Assembly: GCF_024584705.1 (NCBI RefSeq) | Contig: NZ_CP097384.1 | Coordinates: forward strand, 186,001-250,000 | DNA from: Blastopirellula sp. J2-11 | Lineage (GTDB): Bacteria > Planctomycetota > Planctomycetia > Pirellulales > Pirellulaceae | Direction of reading: 5' to 3' | DNA: 64,000 nt | Part shown: piece by piece, positions 7,926 to 16,207 of the stretch | Layout: the number at the start of each line of letters is the position of its first letter | How positions within the stretch are numbered: the stretch's first letter is position 1 | Notes under the pieces: generated by a model | Database searches by the model: none | What the model saw: only the letters and a program-made list of their open reading frames with translations | What the model was told of the DNA's origin: nothing | Program-made: the position numbers and the translations under genes

Positions 7926-8967
7926 CAATCTACTAGGTTATTTGCTAAACGCCCTCGAAGAGGACGAAGCGCGCGACGTCGAAGTGATGGCCGAGCGCTC
8001 CCCGGACACCCAACAAGAACTACAGCGACTTCAATCGCACGTTGACCTGCTGGAGAACAGCTGGGTCGATGTCGCTCCGCCCGCCGGTTTAGCTGCGCGG
8101 GCTTGTGCGTTTCTTGATACCCCGGTTGGTCGCAAATCTTCCTCTGCCGACAGCTCTGCGGCGGCGACAAGGGAAGCCAGCGCGAACGATCTAGACGATA
8201 CGCCGATCGAGGATCGTCCCATCCCCCAAGGCAGCCGCGCGTTTGGCGCGCTGACTTCCGACTCGTCCCGGTTCACCATGGCCGATATGTTGGTCGCCGC
8301 CGGCGCTTGTCTGGCCGCCGCGGTCATCTTCTTCCCCGCTTTGGCCAGCAGTCGCATGTTGGCTTCGCGCTTGCAGTGCGAAAACAATCTGCATCAGGTC
8401 GGCATGGCGCTGCACGAGTTCGCCTATCAAAACAAGCAGCAATCGTATCCCGCGATCGATACCGATGGCCCCGCCGACTTTGCCGGATCATTCGGTCTGC
8501 CGCTGGTCGAACAAGGCTTTTTGAAATCGCCCGAGTATCTGAGCTGTGCGGCCAACCGCCCGAAGAACGACAAGTTCCGCTTGCCGACGCTCCAAGAAGT
8601 CGCCCAGGCCGCGCCCGACAAAATTCCAGGTCTCCACTCCAATTTTGAACTGGTTTACAACTACAACCTCGGTTCGCAGAAGAACGGCCGGGTCATCCCG
8701 CCGAAAATGCAGGGGCGCTCTGATTATCCGGTTGCTTCGGATATCGTGCGCGTTGGGGATAAGGGGGATCTTGCCCCCAACGGACACGGAGTAACCGGGG
8801 TCAATATTCTCTACGATGATGGACGCGTCGAATTCATTCGTCTGGATGAGATTCCAGATTTGGTCCGTCAGTACTATTTCAACGACCTTGGCAAAGTCGA
8901 AGCCGGCGTCAACGAGAACGATCCCGTCCTCGGCAGCGGTTTCACCAAGGCGATCGCCGGGCGCTAA
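7915..8967 (+). CDS. Anti-sigma-like / DUF1559-like fusion membrane protein
   Basis: A 350-residue protein translated from ATG 7915 or 7918, overlapping the ECF gene. Residues 1-65 (NLLGYLLNALEEDEARDVEVMAERSP) resemble the helical sigma-binding part of anti-sigma factors but lack the zinc-binding HxxxCxxC. One membrane segment follows (about residues 122-143, MLVAAGACLAAAVIFFPAL). The outer part starts SRLQCENNLHQVGMALHEFAYQN and ends NGHGVTGVNILYDDGRVEFI, the pattern of planctomycete DUF1559 pilin-like proteins (compare SCSNNLKQLGLALHNYH in the gene at 31 kb). I infer a sensor that holds the sigma factor and carries a pilin-like external domain. The fusion is visible; the function is inferred. 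Confidence 0.75.
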   Translation: MMRDNLLGYLLNALEEDEARDVEVMAERSPDTQQELQRLQSHVDLLENSWVDVAPPAGLAARACAFLDTPVGRKSSSADSSAAATREASANDLDDTPIEDRPIPQGSRAFGALTSDSSRFTMADMLVAAGACLAAAVIFFPALASSRMLASRLQCENNLHQVGMALHEFAYQNKQQSYPAIDTDGPADFAGSFGLPLVEQGFLKSPEYLSCAANRPKNDKFRLPTLQEVAQAAPDKIPGLHSNFELVYNYNLGSQKNGRVIPPKMQGRSDYPVASDIVRVGDKGDLAPNGHGVTGVNILYDDGRVEFIRLDEIPDLVRQYYFNDLGKVEAGVNENDPVLGSGFTKAIAGR

Positions 8968-9100
8968 GATCTAGCGAATTGGAAAAATTAACGGAATTGA
9001 GCGTTACATAAACGTAGATTCCAGATAGATTAGGGGAACTTCGTTCACGCGAGGTTGCTCATCTCCCCCGGAACTCCTAGATTTTTTCGATTGATACACC

Positions 9101-9352
9101 ATGCGCCGCACCGGCGATTCGACGACGATTTATTCGCGTACTCTGTTGATCCAAGACTCTTTACGACTTGGTTTCTTCATCGGCGCTGGGCTCGGCATAT
9201 TGGCCGGCGCAGCGTTCGGCGTCTATCTGCATGAAAATCTCCTGTCCCAGGCGATCGGCCTCGGCGTGGGTGGAAGTCTAGGTTCCCTGAGTGGCTGGAG
9301 AAACGGTCTGCGACGAGCCCGTTTGGCGGCGCAGCAAGTTTCGGTCGGGTAG
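9101..9352 (+). CDS. Small hypothetical membrane protein
   Basis: An 83-residue unrecognised protein with two predicted membrane segments rich in Gly and Ala (about residues 24-41 and 50-65, GFFIGAGLGILAGAAFG and AIGLGVGGSLGSLSG), similar to glycine-zipper membrane proteins, and a basic C-terminus. ATG 9101 has no strong ribosome site. Codon use resembles the neighbours, which supports a real gene, but with so little to recognise confidence stays moderate. Confidence 0.5.
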   Translation: MRRTGDSTTIYSRTLLIQDSLRLGFFIGAGLGILAGAAFGVYLHENLLSQAIGLGVGGSLGSLSGWRNGLRRARLAAQQVSVG

Positions 9353-9417
9353 AGAGGCTCCCGCGAGGTGCTCTTCTAGACGAATCGCTTGCGAGAAGCA
9401 GATCGCCAATTGGCTGG

Positions 9418-9954
9418 TTACTCCCTCGCCAACTCCAGCATCTTGCTAACCGTCCGCCAATTGCGGGCCGTTGTCGCCACACCCAAATGCCGATCCACCT
9501 TCTCCGCCAATTTCGAACGGCCAATTCCACTAGGCGCGTGTAGATAAAAAACGTCGCCGGCAAGCAAATACGATTCGTCCGCGGCTTTCAGCTTTTCGAG
9601 CGCCGCCAAGTCCGGCTTCTTTGCCGGCGCCGTAAGAAAGAAGAAATGGAGCGACTTGGGATCGTCTTGCGCGGTGGGAAAAGGATTCGCGGCGACGATC
9701 GCTTCCAGCTGATGCTGCGCAAGCAACAAGACGAGCGGAGCGAACCCTTTTGCGGCTTCGATCGCGGCGGTGATCTCGGCCGCCAGTTTGTCGCGGCTCC
9801 GTTGCTTGGATGCAAACGCCGCATTGCCGCTTTGGATGTAGGTTTTGACGTTGGTGCAACCAACTTCTTCGAGAATCGCGACCAACTCTTTCATCGGCAG
9901 CTTGTGCTTGCCGCCGACGTTGATCCCACGCAAGAAGGCCAGGTAGCTGGGCAT
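9418..9954 (-). CDS. DUF1697 family protein
   Basis: A 178-residue member of the uncharacterised DUF1697 family. The N-terminal signature MPSYLAFLRGINVGGKHKLPM and the following TYIQSGNAAF are diagnostic; the C-terminal GRSKLAEKVDRHLGVATTARNWRTVSKML is also family-typical. Length is normal. ATG 9954 is chosen because the family begins right there, and it lies 8 bp after the stop of the exonuclease gene, so the two are probably one operon. No enzymatic activity has been established for the family to my knowledge. Confidence 0.9.
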   Translation of the reverse strand: MPSYLAFLRGINVGGKHKLPMKELVAILEEVGCTNVKTYIQSGNAAFASKQRSRDKLAAEITAAIEAAKGFAPLVLLLAQHQLEAIVAANPFPTAQDDPKSLHFFFLTAPAKKPDLAALEKLKAADESYLLAGDVFYLHAPSGIGRSKLAEKVDRHLGVATTARNWRTVSKMLELARE

Positions 9955-9962
9955 GATGTCGC

Positions 9963-10808
9963 CTATGACTCGTCTGATTCTTCGGCAGTCGTCTCCTCCC
10001 AAGGATTCTCCCACCGCCCCCAACCTGCAAGATATTCTTGAAACACCGCCGTTTCGCTGGCTCGTTCTTCCAGCCAGGTTTTCGTTTGTTCAATCAGCGC
10101 TTGTTCGCGCTCCAGCGTCACCATCCCCAGCAACACCGCCGTCCGGAGAAACACAAAATAGGTGTCGAGCACGTCGCAGCGGCAGTAGTCGTTGATCTCG
10201 GCTAGGCGGCCTTCGTCGTAGAGATCCTGGACCATGTTTCCTTCGATTCCCATCTTGCCGGGCTTGCCGAGCAAGTTGGCCGCCAGATTCAAGCCGCCGG
10301 TGAACCGAGTCGCGCCGTAGTTGGTCAGCACGTCATGCAGATCAAAATGAGCGTCGACATTGTAGCGATTGCGGGGGAGCTCAAAGCTTTTGCCGTGCAT
10401 CTGAAACCAGTCCGGCACGCTGATGCCAAAGCGGAACGCGGCTAACTCGAGCAGCGGCACGTCGAACGAGCGGCCGTTGAACGTCACGAAGGTCGGCTTG
10501 CGATACGCTTTCCAGCCGCGCCAAAAGTTCTCGGCGATCACCGGCGGGCGAAAATTCGGCGCGTCAAGCAGCACCTGATCGACCAGATTGAACTCGGCGT
10601 CAACCTTGGCGATTGCGACCGAGACCGGCATCTGAAACGTGTACGGAATGAAGTCCGAACCCTTTTCGGCCATCAGCTCGGCGCGAAAGCGAGCGATCGC
10701 GTCGGCCGGCGAAAGCCCTTCGCCGGGATACTTGATCTTCGAGACGAGCGCCCCATCGGCGACGCTCTCGATATCGAAAACAAAATAGCGAATCGGATTG
10801 CCGTTCAT
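9963..10808 (-). CDS. DnaQ-like 3'-5' exonuclease (DNA_pol_B_exo2 type)
   Basis: A 281-residue protein with an RNase H-like exonuclease fold of the predicted PolB-like exonuclease group. The metal-binding motifs are visible: ExoI as FVFDIESVAD (DxE), ExoII as TFVTFNGRSFDVPLLE, and ExoIII as INDYCRCDVLDTYFVF (Asp in the YCRCDVLD helix). It lacks polymerase domains. Likely acts on single-stranded 3' ends in the cytoplasm, in repair or nucleic-acid turnover; the role is unknown. The DUF1697 gene follows 8 bp downstream. Confidence 0.85.
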   Translation of the reverse strand: MNGNPIRYFVFDIESVADGALVSKIKYPGEGLSPADAIARFRAELMAEKGSDFIPYTFQMPVSVAIAKVDAEFNLVDQVLLDAPNFRPPVIAENFWRGWKAYRKPTFVTFNGRSFDVPLLELAAFRFGISVPDWFQMHGKSFELPRNRYNVDAHFDLHDVLTNYGATRFTGGLNLAANLLGKPGKMGIEGNMVQDLYDEGRLAEINDYCRCDVLDTYFVFLRTAVLLGMVTLEREQALIEQTKTWLEERASETAVFQEYLAGWGRWENPWEETTAEESDES

Positions 10809-10891
10809 CGTGCGAGTCCTTCCTGCAAAGTATCCGACGTGCAGATTACCAGATTCGCAGGGAGGGGGCGAGCAAGGTTTGTGAAAGCGGA

Positions 10892-10912
10892 AAGGTCCGT
10901 TGTACGGACCTT
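10892..10912 (-). terminator. Hairpin between aldo/keto reductase and exonuclease genes
   Basis: Perfect 9-bp stem AAGGTCCGT/ACGGACCTT with a 3-nt loop, located 65 bp after the minus-strand stop of the aldo/keto reductase gene. The following T run is poor on the minus strand, so termination is plausible but not certain. Confidence 0.4.
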
Positions 10913-10976
10913 GGGAAGCGGCACGGACCCGCTTGCGGAATTCTCCCTCTGGCTTTCCGGTTTCCGCTTTTCTTCC

Positions 10977-11963
10977 CTACCGCATCGGCATGACTTCGCG
11001 CGGCGTATAACAGCTTTCCAGCGTCTCCAGCTCTTCGTCGGTGAGAACAATCTCGAGCGCCGCCAACGCATCCTCTAGGTGATGCGGTTTGGACGCGCCG
11101 ATGATGGGCGCGGTGACCACGGGGTTGCTCATCACCCAGGCCAGGGCGATCTGGGCCATCGAAACTTCGCGGCTGGCGGCGATCGCTTCGACCGTATCGA
11201 TGATCGGTTGGTCGACGTCGGCCGTTTTACCGAACAGTTTGTTTCCATAGTCGTCATTGTTGGCTCGGGTGGTCGCTTGTTGATCGGTCCAAGGACGAGC
11301 CAACTTGCCGCGAGCCATCGGGCTCCAGGGGATCACGCCGATCCCTTCTTCCTCACACAGCGGCAACATCTCGCGTTCTTCTTCGCGATAGAGCAAGCTG
11401 TATTGCGGCTGCATCGTGGCGAAGCGAGTCCAACTGCCGGCGTCAGCCAAATAGAGCGACTTGGCGAATTGCCACGCGAACATCGACGATGCGCCGAGAT
11501 AGCGAACCTTGCCCGACTTCACCACGTCGTGCAGCGCTTCGAGCGTTTCCTCGATCGGCGTGTCGTAGTCCCAGCGATGGATTTGGTAGAGATCGATGTA
11601 GTCGGTCCCTAGTCGCCGCAAACTGTCGTCGACCGCCGTGAAGATCGCTTTGCGAGACAGACCGCCGGCGTTGGGACGTTTTTTCCAAGAGAAGAAAACC
11701 TTGGTCGCAATCACGACTTCATCTCGAGGCGCGAAATCCTTGAGCGCTTGGCCGACGATCTCTTCACTGGTTCCAGCTGAATATGCGTTGGCCGTATCAA
11801 AAAAGTTGATCCCCGCGTCCCACGCCGTTTGCAAAAACGGGCGGCTTTGTTGCTCGTCCAGCGACCAAGGATGAGCTCCTTGATCGGGAACGCCGTAGGT
11901 CATGCAGCCGAGGCAAAGGGGCGAAACCTTCAGGCCGGTATTGCCAAGTTGGACGTAGTTCAT
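10977..11963 (-). CDS. Aldo/keto reductase
   Basis: A 328-residue NADPH-dependent oxidoreductase with a TIM-barrel fold. Motifs seen: MNYVQLGNTGLKVSPLCLGCMTYG at the N-terminus, FFDTANAYSAGTSEEIVGQAL with catalytic Asp and Tyr, VVIATKVFF with catalytic Lys, and YIDLYQIHRWDYDTPIEETLEAL with His. The C-terminal cofactor loop PIIGASKPHHLEDAL is also typical. ATG 11963 is chosen because the family starts with NYxxLGxTGLKVS; a longer upstream frame is not coding-like. Resembles YajO/YghZ-type reductases; substrate unknown. Cytoplasmic. Confidence 0.93.
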   Translation of the reverse strand: MNYVQLGNTGLKVSPLCLGCMTYGVPDQGAHPWSLDEQQSRPFLQTAWDAGINFFDTANAYSAGTSEEIVGQALKDFAPRDEVVIATKVFFSWKKRPNAGGLSRKAIFTAVDDSLRRLGTDYIDLYQIHRWDYDTPIEETLEALHDVVKSGKVRYLGASSMFAWQFAKSLYLADAGSWTRFATMQPQYSLLYREEEREMLPLCEEEGIGVIPWSPMARGKLARPWTDQQATTRANNDDYGNKLFGKTADVDQPIIDTVEAIAASREVSMAQIALAWVMSNPVVTAPIIGASKPHHLEDALAALEIVLTDEELETLESCYTPREVMPMR

Positions 11964-12281
11964 TGCAGGACTCCAGGCGAGATTTCGATACGGATAGACG
12001 TACCGATTAGATGCAGCGAACCCGTCAGGGTTACAAACCGTTCCGAATCGCCGTGACCGCGCCGCGCGAGTGGTAAGGTGCGATCCGTCGTCGCCATTCT
12101 TCTTAGCTGGCTGCGCGAGCGACGAGGGAAAATCGCTCGGCGATTCTGATACGGTTTGAAGTAGCCAGCCGCATTCCCTCGCTGGCGCTGGCGGGCTAGT
12201 GTTCAATCAATTCGAAAAAGCGCAACCTCAAAACTTGGGCTTCGGGCTACGAAGCGAGTTGGGGCGTGGTGAATCGATGTG
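11964..12281. other. Intergenic region with repeat fragment
   Basis: 318 bp between two minus-strand genes. It contains a single 31-nt arm at 12172-12202 matching the large inverted repeat at 54 kb, and the outer motif GCGCAACCTCAAAA at 12220-12233. No ORF is credible here. Confidence 0.5.
12172..12233 (+). repeat. Half-copy of the 54-kb inverted-repeat element
   Basis: 12172-12202 matches the right inner arm of the element at 54038-54068 with two mismatches in 31 nt, and 12220-12233 matches its outer right arm (54143-54156). The left half is missing or unrecognisable. Confidence 0.6.
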
Positions 12282-14009
12282 TTACAAGCTGCGCAGAAAC
12301 GCGATAAGCGCAGCTCGCTCGTTGTCGCTTAGATCACGCGGTTGTTGATGTTTTTGCACGGCGATCACCTCTTCCAATGTTTCGCAGCGGCGATCATGGA
12401 AGTAGGGACCGCGATGGCCGACTCCGCGGAGAGAAGGGGGATTGAACGCCTCGTTCCCCTTCTTGTCATGCAGGCCGACGTCATAAACGTCAGGCGTCGT
12501 GTAAGTGGGCGGAGCATGGCACTCTACGCAGCTCAGTTCGGTGAAGAGCGCCTTGCCAGCGGCGACTTGGGCGTCGTCGCGCGTTTGTTGCAACGTGTCA
12601 ATCGGCGGAGGGAGCGTCAGCGTTTCGAGAAACGAGGCCAGATGATTCGCTTCTTCTTCGCGGATATCTTCTCCCTGCATCGTTTGCGTGATCGACTTGT
12701 GAATTTGAACCTGCAGCGTGTCGCTCTTGCCGAGCCAACCGTAGGGCGCCGTATCACTTTGGCTGAGCAGCGAGAGAACGCGCTTGGGCGCTCCATACGA
12801 ATCGTCGCTGAGATTGTCGTTGGCCAGACCGTTGGCGTGCCCGTCGGTATGGCAGCTATGACACGACATCCAACCTTCCATCGAGAGCCCGCGATAGAAG
12901 AGCGCTTCTCCTTTTTCCACCGACGTCCGTTCACGCAGGGGGCCGAGCGAGATCATCCCAACCCGCTCGCGCCGTTTGACGTCGACGATCGAGATCGTAT
13001 CGTCCAGCGAGTCGGCGACATAAACCAGTTTTTGATCGGCCGAGAAGATGACATCGGTCGGACGCTGGCCCACCTTCACGCGCCAGATGCCGTAGGCGTG
13101 GTCTTTGCCGATCGCGATTTGATTGGTGGCGCCCATCGATACGGCGTAGTCGTCAGTCATCGCGATCGCGATGCTGGTCGGATCTCCGCTGCCGCGCCCC
13201 GGCTCACCGATCGAGTGCATCCGATTCCCTTCGTAGAGATCGGCGTCTTGCTTTACCAGCGCGTCGACCGCGAGCCAACGAATGTCGTTGGACATCACCA
13301 TTCCCCAGTGAATGTCATTCTCGTTGGTAAAAGCCAGTTCGCTGAGCATCTGATGCGCCAGTGCAACGCTCTCCCCATCATCGGCGGCCTGCATGCGCTG
13401 AATGTTATGGGCCGGAAATTGATTGATCGCCTGCACTTCGAAATCATCGGTCGACAGCGCCGCCAGGTTGCCGGCAAATGCGTCGGCGACAATCAAGACA
13501 TTTCGCCGTGGCAACAACAAAAGTTCACGCGGAGCGAACGGGAGCGTGAGTCGCTTCGTCTCGCGCCATTGCCCCGCTTGTTTCTCCAGCCGGGTCATTT
13601 GCTTTGGCCAGAGCGAACTGACATAGATCACGTCGCCATCGGCGGTCGCGGCGATGCGCTGCGGATAGGCGGGAACCGGGACTTGCTCAACGACCGAGAT
13701 CTGGTCGTCGGCCAGTGCGATCTCAATGACTTCGTGGGCGACCGGATCGGTCAGCAGAAAGTGATCTCCGGGGAGGATGGTGAGGGACGAAACGCTTTGT
13801 CCGACCCGGAATTCACCGATGGTTTGGTGCGTTGTCAGGTCAATCAGCGAGACGCTGCCGCTCTTCTGATTAGCGGTTAGCAGGCGATTTCCAGCGTGCG
13901 ACAAGGCCAGGCGTTGCGGCTGACGTAGGTCAGCTCGCTGAAGATCGAGCGATTTTGCGCCGATAACAGCGGAGACGACCAACAGAGAAATCGTGGCAAG
14001 GCCGGACAT
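12282..14009 (-). CDS. Beta-propeller protein with two c-type heme motifs
   Basis: A 575-residue protein beginning with a hydrophobic export or anchor segment (residues 3-18). Residues about 25-340 contain YVTN-like propeller blades (NRLLTANQKSGSVSLIDLTTHQTIGEFRVG; KLVYVADSLDDTISIVDVKRRERVG). The C-terminal half is a MauG/cytochrome c peroxidase-like part with two heme-attachment sites, CHSCH (about residue 383) and CVECH (about residue 494), and the family-typical PSLRGVGHRGPYFHDRRCETLEEV. Likely a periplasmic electron-transfer or oxidase protein. The enzymatic activity is not determinable. It is transcribed divergently from the PfkB-like gene. Confidence 0.87.
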   Translation of the reverse strand: MSGLATISLLVVSAVIGAKSLDLQRADLRQPQRLALSHAGNRLLTANQKSGSVSLIDLTTHQTIGEFRVGQSVSSLTILPGDHFLLTDPVAHEVIEIALADDQISVVEQVPVPAYPQRIAATADGDVIYVSSLWPKQMTRLEKQAGQWRETKRLTLPFAPRELLLLPRRNVLIVADAFAGNLAALSTDDFEVQAINQFPAHNIQRMQAADDGESVALAHQMLSELAFTNENDIHWGMVMSNDIRWLAVDALVKQDADLYEGNRMHSIGEPGRGSGDPTSIAIAMTDDYAVSMGATNQIAIGKDHAYGIWRVKVGQRPTDVIFSADQKLVYVADSLDDTISIVDVKRRERVGMISLGPLRERTSVEKGEALFYRGLSMEGWMSCHSCHTDGHANGLANDNLSDDSYGAPKRVLSLLSQSDTAPYGWLGKSDTLQVQIHKSITQTMQGEDIREEEANHLASFLETLTLPPPIDTLQQTRDDAQVAAGKALFTELSCVECHAPPTYTTPDVYDVGLHDKKGNEAFNPPSLRGVGHRGPYFHDRRCETLEEVIAVQKHQQPRDLSDNERAALIAFLRSL

Positions 14010-14130
14010 ACGGCATATACTTCCGGAAGGAGCGAAGGCGGGAGCTTCCAGTTTCCCACAGGCTTCCGCCGGTCACAAGAGAAGTTGCCGCGTCAATCGA
14101 GCCGCTGGTCGCCGGTGAAGCGGTAAAATC

Positions 14131-15072
14131 GTGATATCACCCCTATTTTTACGAGAATTAGTGTTGAGCGACATCGCGGCAATCCGAGACGTACTCAGCC
14201 AATTTTGGCGGCTCCGCATCGCTGTGGCCGGCGATTTAACCCTCTGTCGTACGTTGCACGTGACCGAGGAAGGGCGGGTCACCAAAGCCGAAGATACGGT
14301 CGGGGGCATTGGCTTGGTGCTGGCGGCCCTGTGTGAACTAACGGTTCAAATTCGAGCCGCGGTGACCGTCGTAGGGGATGACGGGGTTTGGTACGAACTA
14401 AAGGGACGTTTTGCCGAGCTTACCTTTTCGACCGACTATCTGCAGAGCGATGGCCGCTGGACGACTCCGGTCGACTATCAAATCATCGAAGCTGGCGCAG
14501 CGCGGCGTTGGCGACTACGGCATGACGGAGTGCTCGACGAGGCGCTGTCGCTGCCGCTGCAAATGCAACTGCGGGTCGCTTGCCGACAACATGATGGGCT
14601 GGTGATCGTCGACCGGAGCCCGGTCAACGAGGCGAGCGTGATCGACAACGAGATCCGCCGTGTGGCGCGGCATATTGCCGAACAAGACGCGCGTAAACGT
14701 CTGATCGTCTGGAGCGACGCTCCGCTTGGGCAGTTCGCCGGTTGGTGGCGATATTTAGAGTTGGAAGATTGGTCCGCTTCGATCGTGGATAACGATCTAG
14801 GAGCCATCTCTGCGGCGGCGACCGAGCATCGTGAGACCTATTTTTTACGGACTGAAACGGGGTTGATCGTCGCGCCGCCTGGCCAAGCGGCGCAGCTTCT
14901 GCCGGCGAGAGCGAGAGCCGATCTCTCGCCTGATGCAATTTTGGCGACGATCGCTGCAGCGGGGATCGCCGGCGCCGATCCGCTGACTGCGGCTCAGATC
15001 GGCGTCGCGGCTGCGACGATCTCCGGGACTGTCACTTCGGGCGCAATTGCGGCGGTGATTGAGAAAAAATAG
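14131..15072 (+). CDS. Degenerate PfkB/HldE-type kinase fold protein
   Basis: A 313-residue protein from GTG 14131 that I align by eye with the kinase half of HldE-type sugar kinases: LRIAVAGDLTLCRTLHV corresponds to VMVVGDVMLDRY, EDTVGGIGLVLAALCELT to the GGAANVA helix, VTVVGDDGVWYELK to GLTGIDD, and the C-terminal ADPLTAAQIGVAAATISG to the final helix. Key residues are gone: the GGAAN sugar-binding motif is altered, and the catalytic TGAGD anion hole is replaced by ARADLSPDAIL. It is therefore probably a non-catalytic relative. A sugar epimerase gene follows 78 bp downstream on the same strand. The fold assignment is an inference. Confidence 0.55.
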   Translation: MISPLFLRELVLSDIAAIRDVLSQFWRLRIAVAGDLTLCRTLHVTEEGRVTKAEDTVGGIGLVLAALCELTVQIRAAVTVVGDDGVWYELKGRFAELTFSTDYLQSDGRWTTPVDYQIIEAGAARRWRLRHDGVLDEALSLPLQMQLRVACRQHDGLVIVDRSPVNEASVIDNEIRRVARHIAEQDARKRLIVWSDAPLGQFAGWWRYLELEDWSASIVDNDLGAISAAATEHRETYFLRTETGLIVAPPGQAAQLLPARARADLSPDAILATIAAAGIAGADPLTAAQIGVAAATISGTVTSGAIAAVIEKK

Positions 15073-15150
15073 CGTTTTTGAGTTCCGGCAAGTATCATCA
15101 AGCGGCGCCTTGGTTTGTTCCTTCGCTCTGACCTCCCTGGAGACATCCCC

Positions 15151-16206
15151 TTGACCGTTCTCGTTACCGGCTCGACCGGACTCGTCGGCAATAATGTCGT
15201 CAGACGTCTTTTGGGCGATGGGCGGAAGGTGCGCGTGGTGGTGCGCTCTGAGCGTTCGACGTTGCCGATCGACGATCTTGACTTGGAGATCGTCAACGGA
15301 GACATCTGTGATCGCGACAGTCTGCGAGCCGCGGTGCGTGGGGTTGATCTGGTGATCCACTGCGCTGGCTACGTCCATATCGGTTGGACCGGCAAAGAGC
15401 GAGCCGAAGAGGTCAACGTGGGCGGAACGCAGAATATCTCTGTCGTTGCGCGTGAAGTCGGCGCCAAGATGGTTCATGTTTCCAGCGCCGATACCTTGGG
15501 CGCTGGATTACGCGATCAACTGGCCGACGAAGAAACGAGGCAAGTCTACAATCCGCCGATTCCATATGTGGTGACCAAGACCGCGGGAGAAGCGGAAGTT
15601 CGCCGCCAGGTTGAGCTCGGGCTCGATGCGGTGATCGTCAATCCTGGCTACATGTTAGGCCCTTGGGACTGGAAGCCGTCGAGCGGACGAATGCTGATCG
15701 AAGTGGCCAAGGGGAGACCGCCGCTAGCGCCGCGCGGCGGCACCACGGTTTGCGACGTACGGGATGTGGCCGAGGGGATCTTGCTGGCCAGTGAAAAAGG
15801 TCGCCGCGGCGCGAACTATATTCTGGGTGGCGAGAACATGACCTACTTGGAGCTTTGGAAAATGTTCGCCGAAGTCGCCGATATCCCCAAGCCAATTTGC
15901 CGGATGGGACCGTTGATGGTGTTCGGTGCAGGGCTGGTCGGAGATGTCTGGTGCAAGCTTACGGGAACCGAGGGGACGGTCAATTCGGCGGCGATGAAGA
16001 TGTCGGTCGTCTATCACTATTACTCAAGCCGCCGAGCCGAAGAAGAATTGGGCTATCACTGCCGACCGGCGAGGACATCGATCATGGACGCTTGGGAGTG
16101 GTTCCAAGCACACGGCTACATGGAAAAACTTCCGCCTGAGGAAGAACGAATGAAAGCGTCGACCGCCGCCACCATGGCCAAGTCTAGCTCGCAGGCGATC
16201 CAATAA
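15151..16206 (+). CDS. NAD-dependent epimerase/dehydratase (extended SDR, HpnA-like)
   Basis: A 351-residue extended short-chain dehydrogenase. The NAD-binding motif TGSTGLVGNNVVRRL is at the N-terminus, DVVxHCAG-type VDLVIHCAGYVHIG follows, and the catalytic Ser and YxxxK are in HVSSADTLG and PYVVTKTAGE. The NPGYMLGPWDWKPSSG region resembles hopanoid-associated sugar epimerases (HpnA) and dihydroflavonol reductase-like SDRs. No ATG precedes the nucleotide-binding strand; TTG 15151 (TTG-ACC-GTT-CTC) with GGAG about 10 bp upstream is the best start, although TTG 15115 is also in frame. It probably pairs with the upstream PfkB-like protein. It ends one base before the convergent MG2 gene. Confidence 0.85.
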   Translation: MTVLVTGSTGLVGNNVVRRLLGDGRKVRVVVRSERSTLPIDDLDLEIVNGDICDRDSLRAAVRGVDLVIHCAGYVHIGWTGKERAEEVNVGGTQNISVVAREVGAKMVHVSSADTLGAGLRDQLADEETRQVYNPPIPYVVTKTAGEAEVRRQVELGLDAVIVNPGYMLGPWDWKPSSGRMLIEVAKGRPPLAPRGGTTVCDVRDVAEGILLASEKGRRGANYILGGENMTYLELWKMFAEVADIPKPICRMGPLMVFGAGLVGDVWCKLTGTEGTVNSAAMKMSVVYHYYSSRRAEEELGYHCRPARTSIMDAWEWFQAHGYMEKLPPEEERMKASTAATMAKSSSQAIQ

Positions 16207-16207
16207 C

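Noticed and set aside
12342-13880. Long open frame on the plus strand (512 codons)
   Set aside because: It is the antisense of the diheme propeller gene, whose heme motifs and signal segment are clear. The plus-strand product is Arg-rich with no recognisable motif.
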